Shown piece by piece: positions 37,111 through 45,295 of a stretch of DNA of 64,000 nucleotides. The translations under genes and the position numbers were made by a program. Numbering within the stretch: position 1 is the first letter of the stretch; every line of letters starts with the position of its first letter. Source of the DNA: Thermus sediminis (GTDB lineage Bacteria; Deinococcota; Deinococci; Deinococcales; Thermaceae); the NCBI RefSeq assembly GCF_003426945.1, contig NZ_QURO01000004.1, forward strand, positions 682,001 through 746,000, read 5' to 3'. The notes beneath the pieces are model-generated. The model was given only the letters and a program-made list of their open reading frames with translations. It was not told where the DNA came from and searched no databases.

Positions 37111-38399
37111 GGTGGCTTCTCGCCTGGGCCCTCCTTCTCCTCCCCGCCTGGGCCCTCGAGGCGGGCTTCAAGGAACTAGACGTCAACGGGGACGGGGTTT
37201 TGGAGAAGATCGCCGTAACCAACCTCATGGACCTGGCCTTCAACGAAAAGGGCGAGGTGGTGGGCTGGTACGTGAAGACCTACAAGGGCACCGTCATCGG
37301 GGACTACGCCAGAGCCCCCAACCTGGCGGCCAACGGGCCTGTCCTGAGCCCGGCGGGCTTCATCCCTTTGAAGGCGGACTTCCGAGTGGAAAACGGCCGC
37401 CTCCTGGCCCACTTCCAGGGGGAGGAGGGCACCCTCACCTACGAGATCGCCACCGGGCGCTACACCGTGAGGGTTCGGGCGGACTTCCCCCTCACCCTGA
37501 GGCTGTCCGCCCAGGGCACCCCCAAGGTCCTCCTGGAGGGCCAAGAGGAGCCCCTCCCCAGCGGGGAGGGCAGCCTCCGCTACCTGGCCTGGCAGACCCG
37601 GCCCAAGGCGGGCTACGCCCTGGTGGCCTTTGGGGAAGGGCCCCTCGAGGGCAGGCTGGTGGGGAGGGAGGGGGAGGTTAGGCTGTCCCCAGGCCAAACC
37701 CTGAAGGTCTACGGCGGGCAAAACGAGCTGGTGCGCTTCCATGTGGAGGGCCTTCTCTCCCTGCCTGGCCTCTTCTTACCCAACATCTGGGGCCAGCTCT
37801 CCTTGGGCCTCCTCTGGATCATGGAGACCGCCTTCCGCTACACGGGGAACTGGGGCCTGGCCATCCTCTTCCTCACCTTGGTGGTCCGCCTCCTCCTCTG
37901 GCCCCTCATGCACCAGCAGTTCAAGAGCATGGCGGAGATGCAACGCCTCCAGCCCCTCATCCAGAAGATCAACCAGAAGTACAAGGACGACCCCAATAAG
38001 CGGGCTGAGGCTACCATGAAGCTCTACCAGGAGCACAAGGTCAACCCCGCCGCTGGGTGTCTGCCCCTTTTGCTCCAGATGCCCATCCTCTTCCTCCTCT
38101 GGAAGGTGATCTCCAGCTACGAGTTCGGCCAGGGCCTCCTCTGGATCCCGGACCTGGCCCTGCCCGACCCCTTCTACATCCTCCCTCTCCTCTACGTGGT
38201 CTCCACCTTCCTCTCCACCTGGCTCTCCGCCCAAGGCAACAAGGACCTGATCCGGCAAAGCCTCTTCATCAACCTCATCTTCATCTTCCTGGTGCTGCAG
38301 TTCCCCTCCGGGGTCACCCTCTACTGGGTGCTCTCCAACCTCGTTGGCCTTGGCCAGCAGTGGCTTATCAACAAGAGCCTGAAGCCCCTGAAGGCGTAA
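37107..38399 (+). CDS. yidC: Membrane protein insertase YidC
   Basis: The 430-residue protein begins with a signal-anchor ([17 protein letters not shown]) and a periplasmic beta domain of about 190 residues, as in Gram-negative YidC. The conserved insertase core follows: [36 protein letters not shown], with the positively charged groove residue in [26 protein letters not shown] and [20 protein letters not shown] complete it. It belongs to the rpmH-rnpA-yidD-yidC-jag block. Confidence 0.95.
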   Translation: MRWLLAWALLLLPAWALEAGFKELDVNGDGVLEKIAVTNLMDLAFNEKGEVVGWYVKTYKGTVIGDYARAPNLAANGPVLSPAGFIPLKADFRVENGRLLAHFQGEEGTLTYEIATGRYTVRVRADFPLTLRLSAQGTPKVLLEGQEEPLPSGEGSLRYLAWQTRPKAGYALVAFGEGPLEGRLVGREGEVRLSPGQTLKVYGGQNELVRFHVEGLLSLPGLFLPNIWGQLSLGLLWIMETAFRYTGNWGLAILFLTLVVRLLLWPLMHQQFKSMAEMQRLQPLIQKINQKYKDDPNKRAEATMKLYQEHKVNPAAGCLPLLLQMPILFLLWKVISSYEFGQGLLWIPDLALPDPFYILPLLYVVSTFLSTWLSAQGNKDLIRQSLFINLIFIFLVLQFPSGVTLYWVLSNLVGLGQQWLINKSLKPLKA

Positions 38400-38408
38400 A
38401 CTTGGGCC

Positions 38409-38996
38409 ATGGAGGAGAAGAAAAGGAGCATTGACGACCTCCTCTCCGACCTGGGCGTCTTGGAAGAGGGCTCGGTGGAGGTGGGGCTGAGGGAGGCAGG
38501 TAAGGAAGCTAGCCACAAAGGCCCCAAAGAGGTGCTGGAAGAGTTTCTGATAGGCCTTCTCCTCCGCCTGGACCCCGCCCACTACGTGGAGGTGCGCCAG
38601 GAGGGAAACCTCCTCAGGGCGGAGGTCAAAGGCGGGGACCTGGGCCGCTTCATCGGCAAGGAGGGGCGCACCCTGAAGGCCGCGGAGTACCTGGCAGGGG
38701 TGGTCCTGGCCAAGCACTTCGGGGGGGGCTACCGGGTGGTCCTGGACGCCGCCGGCTACCGAAAGCGCCAAGAGGACAGGATCCGCAAGCTGGCGGAAGA
38801 GGCCGCCCTCACCGTGGAGCTTACGGGCGAGCCCCTGCCCCTACCCCCCATGCGCCCCTCGGAAAGGCGCATCGTGCACATGCTCCTCAAAAACCACCCC
38901 AAGGTGACCACGGAGAGCCAAGGGGAGGGGGAGGGGCGGCACGTGGTGGTCTACCCCCGTGATAAGGCTCCTCCGGGAGCTAGAGAGGAGGCTTGA
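38409..38996 (+). CDS. jag: Jag/KhpB RNA-binding protein (KH and R3H domains)
   Basis: The 195-residue protein starts with an acidic Jag-N-like helix, then a KH domain with the GRFIGKEGRTLKAAEYL loop near residue 80. An R3H domain follows with PMRPSERRIVHMLL and the NHPKVTTESQGEGEGRHVVVYP end. Such proteins bind RNA and influence cell division and envelope proteins. The last 13 codons overlap prmC. Confidence 0.9.
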   Translation: MEEKKRSIDDLLSDLGVLEEGSVEVGLREAGKEASHKGPKEVLEEFLIGLLLRLDPAHYVEVRQEGNLLRAEVKGGDLGRFIGKEGRTLKAAEYLAGVVLAKHFGGGYRVVLDAAGYRKRQEDRIRKLAEEAALTVELTGEPLPLPPMRPSERRIVHMLLKNHPKVTTESQGEGEGRHVVVYPRDKAPPGAREEA

Positions 38997-39777
38997 GGCG
39001 GCGGGCCTCCCCAGGGGGGAGGCCCTGGACCTCCTGGCCCTGGCAGCGGGCCTTTCCCGGAAGGCGCTCCTCCTAAGCCTCCCCCAGCCCCCGCCCCCAG
39101 GAACGGAGACAAGGGTCCAGGACCTCCTCAAGAAGCGGCTTTCCGGCTACCCCCTCCAGTACCTCCTGGGGGAGGTGGAGTTCTTCGGCCTCCCCCTGAA
39201 GGTGGCCGAGGGGGTCCTAATCCCCAGGCCAGAAACCGAGGGGCTGGTGGAGCTGGCCCTAAGCCTTCCCCTCCCCCAAAGGCCCCGCATCCTGGACGTG
39301 GGCACGGGCACGGGGGCCATCGCTCTGGCCCTAAAGCGGCACCTTCCCGAGGCCGAGGTCCACGCCACCGAGGTGGACAAGAAGGCCCTGGCCCTGGCGC
39401 AGGAGAACGCCAGGCGGCTCGGCCTGTCCATCCGCTTCCTCGAGGCCCCCCTCACGGGGGGGATGGGGGACCTGGACCTCATCGTGGCCAACCCCCCCTA
39501 CCTCCCTGAGGCCTACCGGGAGGCGGCCCCCAAGGAGCTTGCCTTTGAGAACCCCCTGGCCCTCTATGCAGGGCCAGAGGGGCTCTCCGTGGCCCGCCCC
39601 CTGGCCAAGGAGGCCCGGGAGGCCCTGGGGCCCGGGGGCTTTCTCCTCCTGGAGATGGCCCCAGAAAACGCAAGGCTTCTGGCGGAGGAACTGAAGGCTT
39701 TGGGCTTCCAGGAGGTGGAGGCGCTACGGGACCTGGCGGGCCGGGAACGGTACCTCCGGGCCCGGCGGCCCTCCTAG
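38959..39777 (+). CDS. prmC: Peptide chain release factor N5-glutamine methyltransferase
   Basis: PrmC methylates the GGQ glutamine of RF1 and RF2. The 272-residue protein has an N-terminal helical RF-binding domain with PLQYLLGEVEFFGL, then LIPRPETEGLVE. The Rossmann motif is ILDVGTGTGAIALAL and the catalytic NPPY is in VANPPYLPE near residue 177. The start is GTG 38959, 38 bp inside jag. Its 3' end overlaps the convergent coiled-coil gene by 54 bp. Confidence 0.92.
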   Translation: MIRLLRELERRLEAAGLPRGEALDLLALAAGLSRKALLLSLPQPPPPGTETRVQDLLKKRLSGYPLQYLLGEVEFFGLPLKVAEGVLIPRPETEGLVELALSLPLPQRPRILDVGTGTGAIALALKRHLPEAEVHATEVDKKALALAQENARRLGLSIRFLEAPLTGGMGDLDLIVANPPYLPEAYREAAPKELAFENPLALYAGPEGLSVARPLAKEAREALGPGGFLLLEMAPENARLLAEELKALGFQEVEALRDLAGRERYLRARRPS

Positions 39778-41133
39778 GAGTTGGAAGGCGAGCAGCGGCC
39801 TCTCCGTGGTCCAGAGGTCCTTGGCCGCCACCACCCCTACCCGCACCACCCCCGTCCTCCCTTGGAGCTGGACCAGGCCCCGGGCCAGCTCCTCCGGGGA
39901 GGGGAAGGCGGTGTACTCCGGGGGGAAGCCCGCCTCCAGGAGCTTTCCCCTGACCTCCTCCCCCAGGCGCTCCAAGACCTCCTGGTTGCGGGCTGGGGTG
40001 GCGAGGCGGAAGGTGGCGGTGGCCAGGGCTTCCCCGGCAGAAAAGGCCTTCCTTTCGGGATAGAAGCGCACCCGCACCAGAAGCCTCCCCTCCTCGTACC
40101 CAGCCCCCTCGAGGACCGCCACCCCAGGCCCCCGCACCTCCCCCCCTAGGAGCTCCGCCCCCCGGAACCCCTGGAGGAGGGCCCGGCGCTCCGCCACCCG
40201 CTCCAGAGCGGTCCTTCCCTCCTCTGCCCCTAGGCGCACCTCCCCCAGGTAAAGCCCCTGGCTCAGGCGCAAGAGCCTTTGGGAAAGCTGGCTCCGCTCC
40301 CCGGCCAAGGCCTCCGTCTGCTGCGAGAGGGCCCGCACCCGGGCCTCGGCCTGGGAAAGCTCCCTCTGCGCCTGGGCGAGCCGGGAGCGCGTGGCCTCCA
40401 ACTCGCCCTGGAGGGCCCGGCGCTCCCGCCGCACCTCCTCCAGACGGGTCTGCAGGAAGGCCAGGTCGGCCTCGAGGCGGCCCCTCTCCTCCTCCAGGCG
40501 CCTCCTTTCCACTTCCGCCTTCTGGGCAGCCTCCTCCAGGCCCTTAAGCCTCGCCTCCAGGGCATCCAGGGCCTGGGCCCTCTCTTCCAGGGCCCTGTCC
40601 TTGGCCGCAAGGGCCCGTTCCCGCTCCTGGAGGAGGGCAGCAAGCCGGGCCCGTTCCGCCTCCAAACCGGCCTTCTCCCGCTGCAAGACCGCCACCCTGG
40701 CCTCCAGGGCCCCCGCCTCCTCCTCCAGGCGCTTTCTGAGAGCGTCCGCCTGCTCCAAGGCCTGGGCGAGCTCCCTGCGCTCCGCCCTCAAGGCGTTGAG
40801 CTCCGCCAGGGCCCGGGCGGCCTCCCCCTCCATGGCCTCCTTGGCCCTCAAGAGGGCCTCCCGTTCCCCTTTTAGCCGGTCCCGCTCCTGGCGGATGGCC
40901 TGGGCCTCGAGGATGGTCTCCCGGGCCTCGCGGAAGACGAGGAGGAAGCCCAGGTAGCTGAAAAGGGCGATCCCCACCCCGGTGAACACCGCCACCAGGG
41001 TGGCCGTCTGCCTGGGCCTCAGGCCCAAGAGGCGGTAGTGGCGCTTCCCCGCCCACTTGGCCACCCGGTCCCCCAGGTAGGCCACCAGGGCGGAGAGGAG
41101 GAGGATGAGGACGAGGAGGGCCCAGAAGGTCAT
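39724..41133 (-). CDS. DUF3084-family membrane protein with a long coiled coil
   Basis: The 469-residue protein has two N-terminal membrane helices (FWALLVLILLLSALVAYLG and TATLVAVFTGVGIALFSYLG). A coiled coil of about 240 residues rich in A, E, L and R runs roughly from residue 65 to 305. The C-terminal globular domain has GEALATATFRLATPARNQEVLERLGEEV, a DUF3084 trait. Its function is unknown. It follows lptB with no gap (TAG then ATG), which suggests a role in the cell envelope. Confidence 0.78.
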   Translation of the reverse strand: MTFWALLVLILLLSALVAYLGDRVAKWAGKRHYRLLGLRPRQTATLVAVFTGVGIALFSYLGFLLVFREARETILEAQAIRQERDRLKGEREALLRAKEAMEGEAARALAELNALRAERRELAQALEQADALRKRLEEEAGALEARVAVLQREKAGLEAERARLAALLQERERALAAKDRALEERAQALDALEARLKGLEEAAQKAEVERRRLEEERGRLEADLAFLQTRLEEVRRERRALQGELEATRSRLAQAQRELSQAEARVRALSQQTEALAGERSQLSQRLLRLSQGLYLGEVRLGAEEGRTALERVAERRALLQGFRGAELLGGEVRGPGVAVLEGAGYEEGRLLVRVRFYPERKAFSAGEALATATFRLATPARNQEVLERLGEEVRGKLLEAGFPPEYTAFPSPEELARGLVQLQGRTGVVRVGVVAAKDLWTTERPLLAFQLLGGPPGPEVPFPARQVP

Positions 41134-41862
41134 CTAAAGCTCGTAGTCTTCCCCCAGGTAGTGCCGCCGCACCCCCTGGTCCTTGGCGAAGGTCTCGGGG
41201 TCGCCGTGGAAGAGGATCTCCCCATCGTACATCACGTAGACCCGGTCGGTGATGGCCAGCGTCTCCCGCACCGCATGATCGGTGATGAAAATGCCCACGC
41301 CCCGCCTCTCCCTAAGCTCGGCGATCACCTTCTGGATCTCCCGCACGTTCTTGGGATCCACCCCGGTGAAGGGCTCGTCCAGGAGGATGAAGTCGGGGTC
41401 GGCGGCTAGGGCTCGGGCCATCTCCAGCCTCCGCCTCTCCCCCCCGGAGAGGGTGTAGGCCATGCGCTCCTTGAGGTGGTAGATGGCCAGTTCCTCCAGG
41501 AGGGCCTTGGCCCTCTCCAGGCGCTCCTTTTTGGATAGGGGCCGGAACTCCAGGACAGCGAGGAGGTTCTCCAAGGCGGTCATGCGCCGGAAGGCGCTGG
41601 GCTCTTGGGGCAGGTAGCCCAGGCCCAACCGGGCCCTTCGGTACATCGGCAGGTGGCCGATCTCCTGCCCTTTCAGGAAGATGCGCCCCCCCGTGGGCCT
41701 TACAAACCCCACCACCATGTAGAAGGTGGTGGTCTTCCCCGCCCCGTTGGGGCCAAAGAGGGCCACGATCTCCCCCCGCTTGAGGAAAAGGTCCGCCCCC
41801 TTCACCACCTCCTTGGGGCCATAGCGCTTCCTGAGTCCCTGGGCCACAAGCTCGCCGTCCAT
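41134..41862 (-). CDS. lptB: LptB-type ABC transporter ATP-binding protein
   Basis: LptB drives export of lipopolysaccharide-type lipids. The 242 residues contain [37 protein letters not shown] (the LptB Q-loop form), [16 protein letters not shown] and [13 protein letters not shown], closing with the ITDHAVRE switch. Thermus has an outer membrane but unusual lipids, so the cargo is open. It is co-directional and contiguous with the DUF3084 gene. A TAGCCT 7 nt before the ATG may be a leaderless -10. Confidence 0.9.
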   Translation of the reverse strand: MDGELVAQGLRKRYGPKEVVKGADLFLKRGEIVALFGPNGAGKTTTFYMVVGFVRPTGGRIFLKGQEIGHLPMYRRARLGLGYLPQEPSAFRRMTALENLLAVLEFRPLSKKERLERAKALLEELAIYHLKERMAYTLSGGERRRLEMARALAADPDFILLDEPFTGVDPKNVREIQKVIAELRERRGVGIFITDHAVRETLAITDRVYVMYDGEILFHGDPETFAKDQGVRRHYLGEDYEL

Positions 41863-41915
41863 CGCCCTCAGGCTAAGGCCTAACCTTTAGCCTCGGGTGA
41901 GATAATGGGCGAGGT

Positions 41916-43322
41916 ATGGTGGTGACCCGCATCGCCCCAAGCCCCACGGGGGACCCCCACGTGGGCACGGCCTACATCGCCCTCTTCAACCACGTCTGGG
42001 CCAGGAAGAACGGGGGGCGCTTCATCGTCCGCATCGAGGACACAGACCGGGCCCGCTACGTGCCCGGGGCCGAGGAGAGAATCCTGGCCGCCCTGAAGTG
42101 GCTCGGGATCCCCTACGACGAGGGGCCTGATATCGGTGGGCCCCGCGGGCCCTACCGCCAGTCGGAAAGGCTTCCCCTCTACAAGGAGCACGCCGAGGAG
42201 CTCCTCAGGCGGGGGTGGGCCTACCGGGCCTTTGAAACCCCGGAGGAGCTGGAAAGGATAAGGCGGGAAAAGGGGGGCTACGACGGCCGCGCCCGGGACA
42301 TCCCCCCTGAGGAAGCGGAGGAGCGGGCCAGGCGGGGGGAGCCCCACGTGATCCGCCTCAAGGTGCCCCGCCCCGGCGCCACCGAGGTCCGGGACGAGCT
42401 GAGGGGGGTGGTGGTCTACGACAACGGGGAGATCCCCGACGTGGTCCTCCTCAAGTCCGACGGCTACCCCACCTACCACCTGGCCAACGTGGTGGACGAC
42501 CACCTCATGGGGGTCACCGACGTGATCCGGGCCGAGGAGTGGCTGGTCTCCACCCCCATCCACGTCCTCCTCTACCGGGCCTTCGGCTGGGAGGTGCCCA
42601 GGTTCTACCACATGCCCCTCCTCCGGAACCCCGACCGGACCAAGATCTCCAAGCGCAAGAGCCACACCTCCTTGGAGTGGTACAAGGCCGAAGGGTTCTT
42701 GCCCGAGGCCCTCAGGAACTACCTGGCCCTCATGGGCTTCTCCATGCCCGATGGGCGGGAGATCTTCACCCTGGAGGAGCTCATCGCCGCCTTCACCTGG
42801 GAGAGGGTCTCCCTGGGGGGACCCGTCTTTGACCTGGAAAAGCTCCGCTGGCTGAACGGGAAGTACATCCGGGAGGTCCTCTCCCTGGAGGAGGTGGCCG
42901 AGCGGGTGAAGCCCTTTTTGGAGAGAGCGGGCTTCTCGTGGCCCGACGAGGCCTACCTGAGGCGGGCCGTGGCGCTCATGCGCCCCCGGTTTGACACCCT
43001 GAAGGAGCTCCCGGAGAAGGCCCCCTACTTTTTCACCGAGAGCTACCCCTTCTCCGAGGGGGCCAGGGCCAAGCTGGAGGAGGGCCTCGGGGTCCTGAAG
43101 GAGGTCTTTCCCCTCCTAGAGGCTCAGGAGAACTGGGGCGAGGCCGCCCTGGAAGCCTTCCTCCGGGGCTTCGCCGCCGAGCGGGGGCTAAAACTAGGCC
43201 AGGTGGCCCAGCCCCTCCGGGCCGCCCTCACGGGGAGCCTGGAAACCCCAGGCCTCTTTGAGATCATGGCCCTTTTGGGAAAGGAGCGGGTGATAGCCCG
43301 CTTGCGCCGGATTCTTTCGTAA
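41916..43322 (+). CDS. gltX: Glutamyl-tRNA synthetase
   Basis: The 468-residue class I enzyme has the HIGH-type motif in APSPTGDPHVGTAYIAL, the Glu-binding FIVRIEDTDRARYV, and the KMSKS-type NPDRTKISKRKS near residue 243. The length equals that of T. thermophilus GluRS. The upstream region has a GATAAT 9 nt from the ATG that may serve as -10. Confidence 0.97.
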   Translation: MVVTRIAPSPTGDPHVGTAYIALFNHVWARKNGGRFIVRIEDTDRARYVPGAEERILAALKWLGIPYDEGPDIGGPRGPYRQSERLPLYKEHAEELLRRGWAYRAFETPEELERIRREKGGYDGRARDIPPEEAEERARRGEPHVIRLKVPRPGATEVRDELRGVVVYDNGEIPDVVLLKSDGYPTYHLANVVDDHLMGVTDVIRAEEWLVSTPIHVLLYRAFGWEVPRFYHMPLLRNPDRTKISKRKSHTSLEWYKAEGFLPEALRNYLALMGFSMPDGREIFTLEELIAAFTWERVSLGGPVFDLEKLRWLNGKYIREVLSLEEVAERVKPFLERAGFSWPDEAYLRRAVALMRPRFDTLKELPEKAPYFFTESYPFSEGARAKLEEGLGVLKEVFPLLEAQENWGEAALEAFLRGFAAERGLKLGQVAQPLRAALTGSLETPGLFEIMALLGKERVIARLRRILS

Positions 43323-43342
43323 AGGAGGCCGAAAGCCAAGCT

Positions 43343-43462
43343 ATACTGGAGGCGTGAGGAAGGTTCTTCCGTGCCCCTCCCCTGGCCCCTTGACCGAAGC
43401 CGTATGCGGCTTCGCCGGCTTTCCCAAGGCCTGGCGCTTTGACCTGAGCTGAACTTCCGCTG
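43343..43462 (+). promoter_or_regulatory. ftsY promoter and leader with hairpin and possible 30-codon upstream frame
   Basis: TATACT at 43343-43348 is 6 nt before a GTG (43355) that opens a 30-codon frame ending at TGA 43447, 15 nt before ftsY. Within it GAAGCCG and CGGCTTC form a 7-bp hairpin with loop TATG (43397-43414). The box-to-GTG spacing is exactly that of leaderless genes here. The peptide (VRKVLPCPSPGPLTEAVCG...) resembles nothing I know. It may be a leader peptide or only an untranslated leader. Confidence 0.4.
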
Positions 43463-44377
43463 ATGGGCTTCTTCGACCGGCTAAGGGCGGGCCTTGCCAA
43501 GACTCGGGAAAGGCTCCTCAAGGCCATCCCCTGGGGCGCCCCCCCCGAGGAGGTCCTGGAGGAGCTAGAGGTGGCCCTCCTCGCCGCCGACGTGGGCCTT
43601 CCCGCTACCGAGCAGATCCTGAAGGAGGTCCGGGCCTCGGGGCGGAAGGACCTGAAGGAGGCGGTGAAGGAAAGGCTCGTGGGGATGTTGGAGCCGGACG
43701 AGCGCCGGGCCACCTTACGCAAGCTAGGCTTCAACCCGCAAAAGCCTAGGCCGGTGGAGCCCGGGGGCCGGGTGGTCCTGGTAGTGGGGGTGAACGGGGT
43801 GGGCAAGACCACCACCATCGCCAAGCTGGGCCGCCACTACCAGGAGCTGGGCAAGCGGGTCATGTTCTGCGCTGGGGACACCTTCCGGGCCGCTGGGGGA
43901 ACCCAGCTTTCCGAGTGGGGAAAGCGCCTTTCCATCCCGGTGATCCAGGGGCCCGAAGGGGCGGACCCCGCCGCCTTGGCCTATGACGCCGTCCAGGCCA
44001 TGAAGGCCCGGGGCTACGACCTCCTCTTTGTGGACACCGCGGGCCGCCTCCACACCAAGCACAACCTCATGGAGGAGCTGAAGAAGGTAAAGCGGGCCAT
44101 CGCCAAGGCGGACCCCGAGGAGCCCAAGGAGGTCTGGCTGGTGCTGGACGCGGTCACTGGGCAAAACGGCCTGGAGCAGGCCAAGAGGTTCCACGAGGCC
44201 GTGGGCCTCACCGGGGTCATCGTCACCAAGCTGGACGGCACCGCCAAGGGCGGGGTCCTCGTCCCCATCGTGCGCACCCTCAAGGTGCCCATCCGGTTCA
44301 TCGGGGTGGGCGAGGGCCCGGACGACCTCCAGCCCTTTGACCCCGAGGCCTTTGTGGAGGCCCTCCTCGAGGCCTAG
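43463..44377 (+). CDS. ftsY: Signal recognition particle receptor FtsY
   Basis: The 304-residue SRP GTPase has a short N-terminal helical NG-type region without the long acidic A domain, the P-loop GVNGVGKTTTIAKLG near residue 110, FCAGDTFRAA, LLFVDTAGRLHT and VTKLDGTAKGG. It docks ribosome-SRP complexes at the membrane. The ATG at 43463 begins GFFDRLRAGL. Its TAG is shared, as CTAG, with the stop of the opposing small gene. Confidence 0.95.
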   Translation: MGFFDRLRAGLAKTRERLLKAIPWGAPPEEVLEELEVALLAADVGLPATEQILKEVRASGRKDLKEAVKERLVGMLEPDERRATLRKLGFNPQKPRPVEPGGRVVLVVGVNGVGKTTTIAKLGRHYQELGKRVMFCAGDTFRAAGGTQLSEWGKRLSIPVIQGPEGADPAALAYDAVQAMKARGYDLLFVDTAGRLHTKHNLMEELKKVKRAIAKADPEEPKEVWLVLDAVTGQNGLEQAKRFHEAVGLTGVIVTKLDGTAKGGVLVPIVRTLKVPIRFIGVGEGPDDLQPFDPEAFVEALLEA

Positions 44378-44523
44378 CCCTCCCCTTCCTCCCCTTTCCA
44401 GGGGCAGTGGCGGCATCCCGATCCACAGCAGTAGCCCCGCCTCCGGTGGTAGGCCTCGGTGAAGACCATGCGCCCATTCTCCCAGTAGAAGTCTTCCCCC
44501 TCCTTCAGGTCCTCTCCTTGCAC
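44374..44523 (-). CDS. DUF5522-family small Cys-rich protein
   Basis: This 49-residue frame, too short for usual scans, reads EGEDFYWENGRMVFTEAYH, then RRRGYCCGSGCRHCPW. That is the pattern of the DUF5522 family, with a CC-x3-C-x2-C set likely to bind metal. The start is GTG 44523, exactly 6 nt after a TAAACT box. The stop TAG overlaps the ftsY stop through the palindrome CTAG. Function unknown. Confidence 0.8.
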   Translation of the reverse strand: MQGEDLKEGEDFYWENGRMVFTEAYHRRRGYCCGSGCRHCPWKGEEGEG

Positions 44524-44529
44524 ACCCCC

Positions 44530-44545
44530 AGTTTAGGGGTATGCT
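44530..44545. promoter_or_regulatory. Divergent leaderless promoters for the DUF5522 and DsbB-like genes
   Basis: On the minus strand TAAACT (44530-44535) lies 6 nt before the GTG at 44523. On the plus strand TATGCT (44540-44545) lies 7 nt before the ATG at 44553. The two boxes are 4 nt apart. Confidence 0.6.
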
Positions 44546-44552
44546 GGGGCCG

Positions 44553-44963
44553 ATGAAGCGCGCCCCTCTAATCCTCAGCTTCGCCTGGGTGGTGGCCCTG
44601 GTGGCCACTCTGGGAAGCCTCTACTACTCGGAGGTGCGGCTCTTCCTCCCTTGCGAGCTCTGCTGGTACCAGCGCATCTTCATGTACCCCCTGGTCATCC
44701 TCCTGGCCATGGCCCTCTGGCGGCAGGACTTCGGGGTCTGGCCTTACAGCCTGGCCTTCTCCCTCGTCGGGGGAAGCTTAAGCGCCCTGCACCTCATCCA
44801 GCAACGGTTCCCTGACCTCTTCACCCTGGCCTGCAAACCCCCGGTGCCCTGCACGGTGGAGTACATCCCCAGCTTCCCTATCCCCCTGCAGGCCCTCATC
44901 GCCTTCACCCTCATCGCCCTCAGCATGGTGCTCCTCGCCCGGGAAGTCCGCGCACCGAGGTGA
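44553..44963 (+). CDS. DsbB/BdbC-like disulfide bond formation membrane protein
   Basis: The 136-residue protein has four predicted transmembrane helices. After helix 1 it shows PCELCWYQRIFMYPL, the quinone-linked CxxC of DsbB/BdbC proteins. A second loop pair (TLACKPPVPCTVEY) carries the Cys that exchange with a DsbA-type partner. The ATG at 44553 is chosen because the -10 overlaps an earlier in-frame ATG (44541). No DsbA-like gene is adjacent. Confidence 0.88.
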   Translation: MKRAPLILSFAWVVALVATLGSLYYSEVRLFLPCELCWYQRIFMYPLVILLAMALWRQDFGVWPYSLAFSLVGGSLSALHLIQQRFPDLFTLACKPPVPCTVEYIPSFPIPLQALIAFTLIALSMVLLAREVRAPR

Positions 44964-45295
44964 TCCCAGTGCCCCGTAGTTCCCACCCATCTCGTCTGGG
45001 CGTCGCCCGTGGGGTCCAAGGCCCCGGCCAGGCCGTCTGGAATGCAAGGGCCCCCTGTCGTTCGCTCAACCCTCAGGGGCTGAACTGGGCGGAAGGAGGG
45101 GTGGCGCCCAGGGCCAGGACCCTGGGGCTCCCCCCTTCGTCCTGCCCACCGGTATTCAGCTACACAACCGAAAAGGAGAACTGGATCATGGTATGATCGC
45201 CAAAAGGATGGCCGATCGGGGCAGTTGAGCCGGCGCCCGGCAGGCCTTTCCAATAGCCCCTTGAAGGCCAGGTCCTGCTCGAAAGGGTTCAGAAC
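44964..45295. other. 332-bp intergenic stretch with a palindrome at a candidate promoter
   Basis: No convincing gene is seen; open frames here lack a start signal and resemble nothing. The sequence seems somewhat less GC-rich than its surroundings near 45150-45200. The only structure I find is the palindrome described separately at 45184-45198. Confidence 0.5.
45184..45198 (+). promoter_or_regulatory. Palindromic operator-like site over the -10 of the P-type ATPase gene
   Basis: GATCAT and ATGATC flank GGT. The -10-like TATGAT (45192-45197) overlaps the right arm. It lies 98 nt before the ATPase ATG, with no clear -35. Confidence 0.4.

Noticed and set aside
44960-45196. 78-codon plus-strand frame after the dsbB-like gene
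   Set aside because: It has an atypical composition, no ribosome site, and contains the palindromic promoter candidate of the ATPase gene.
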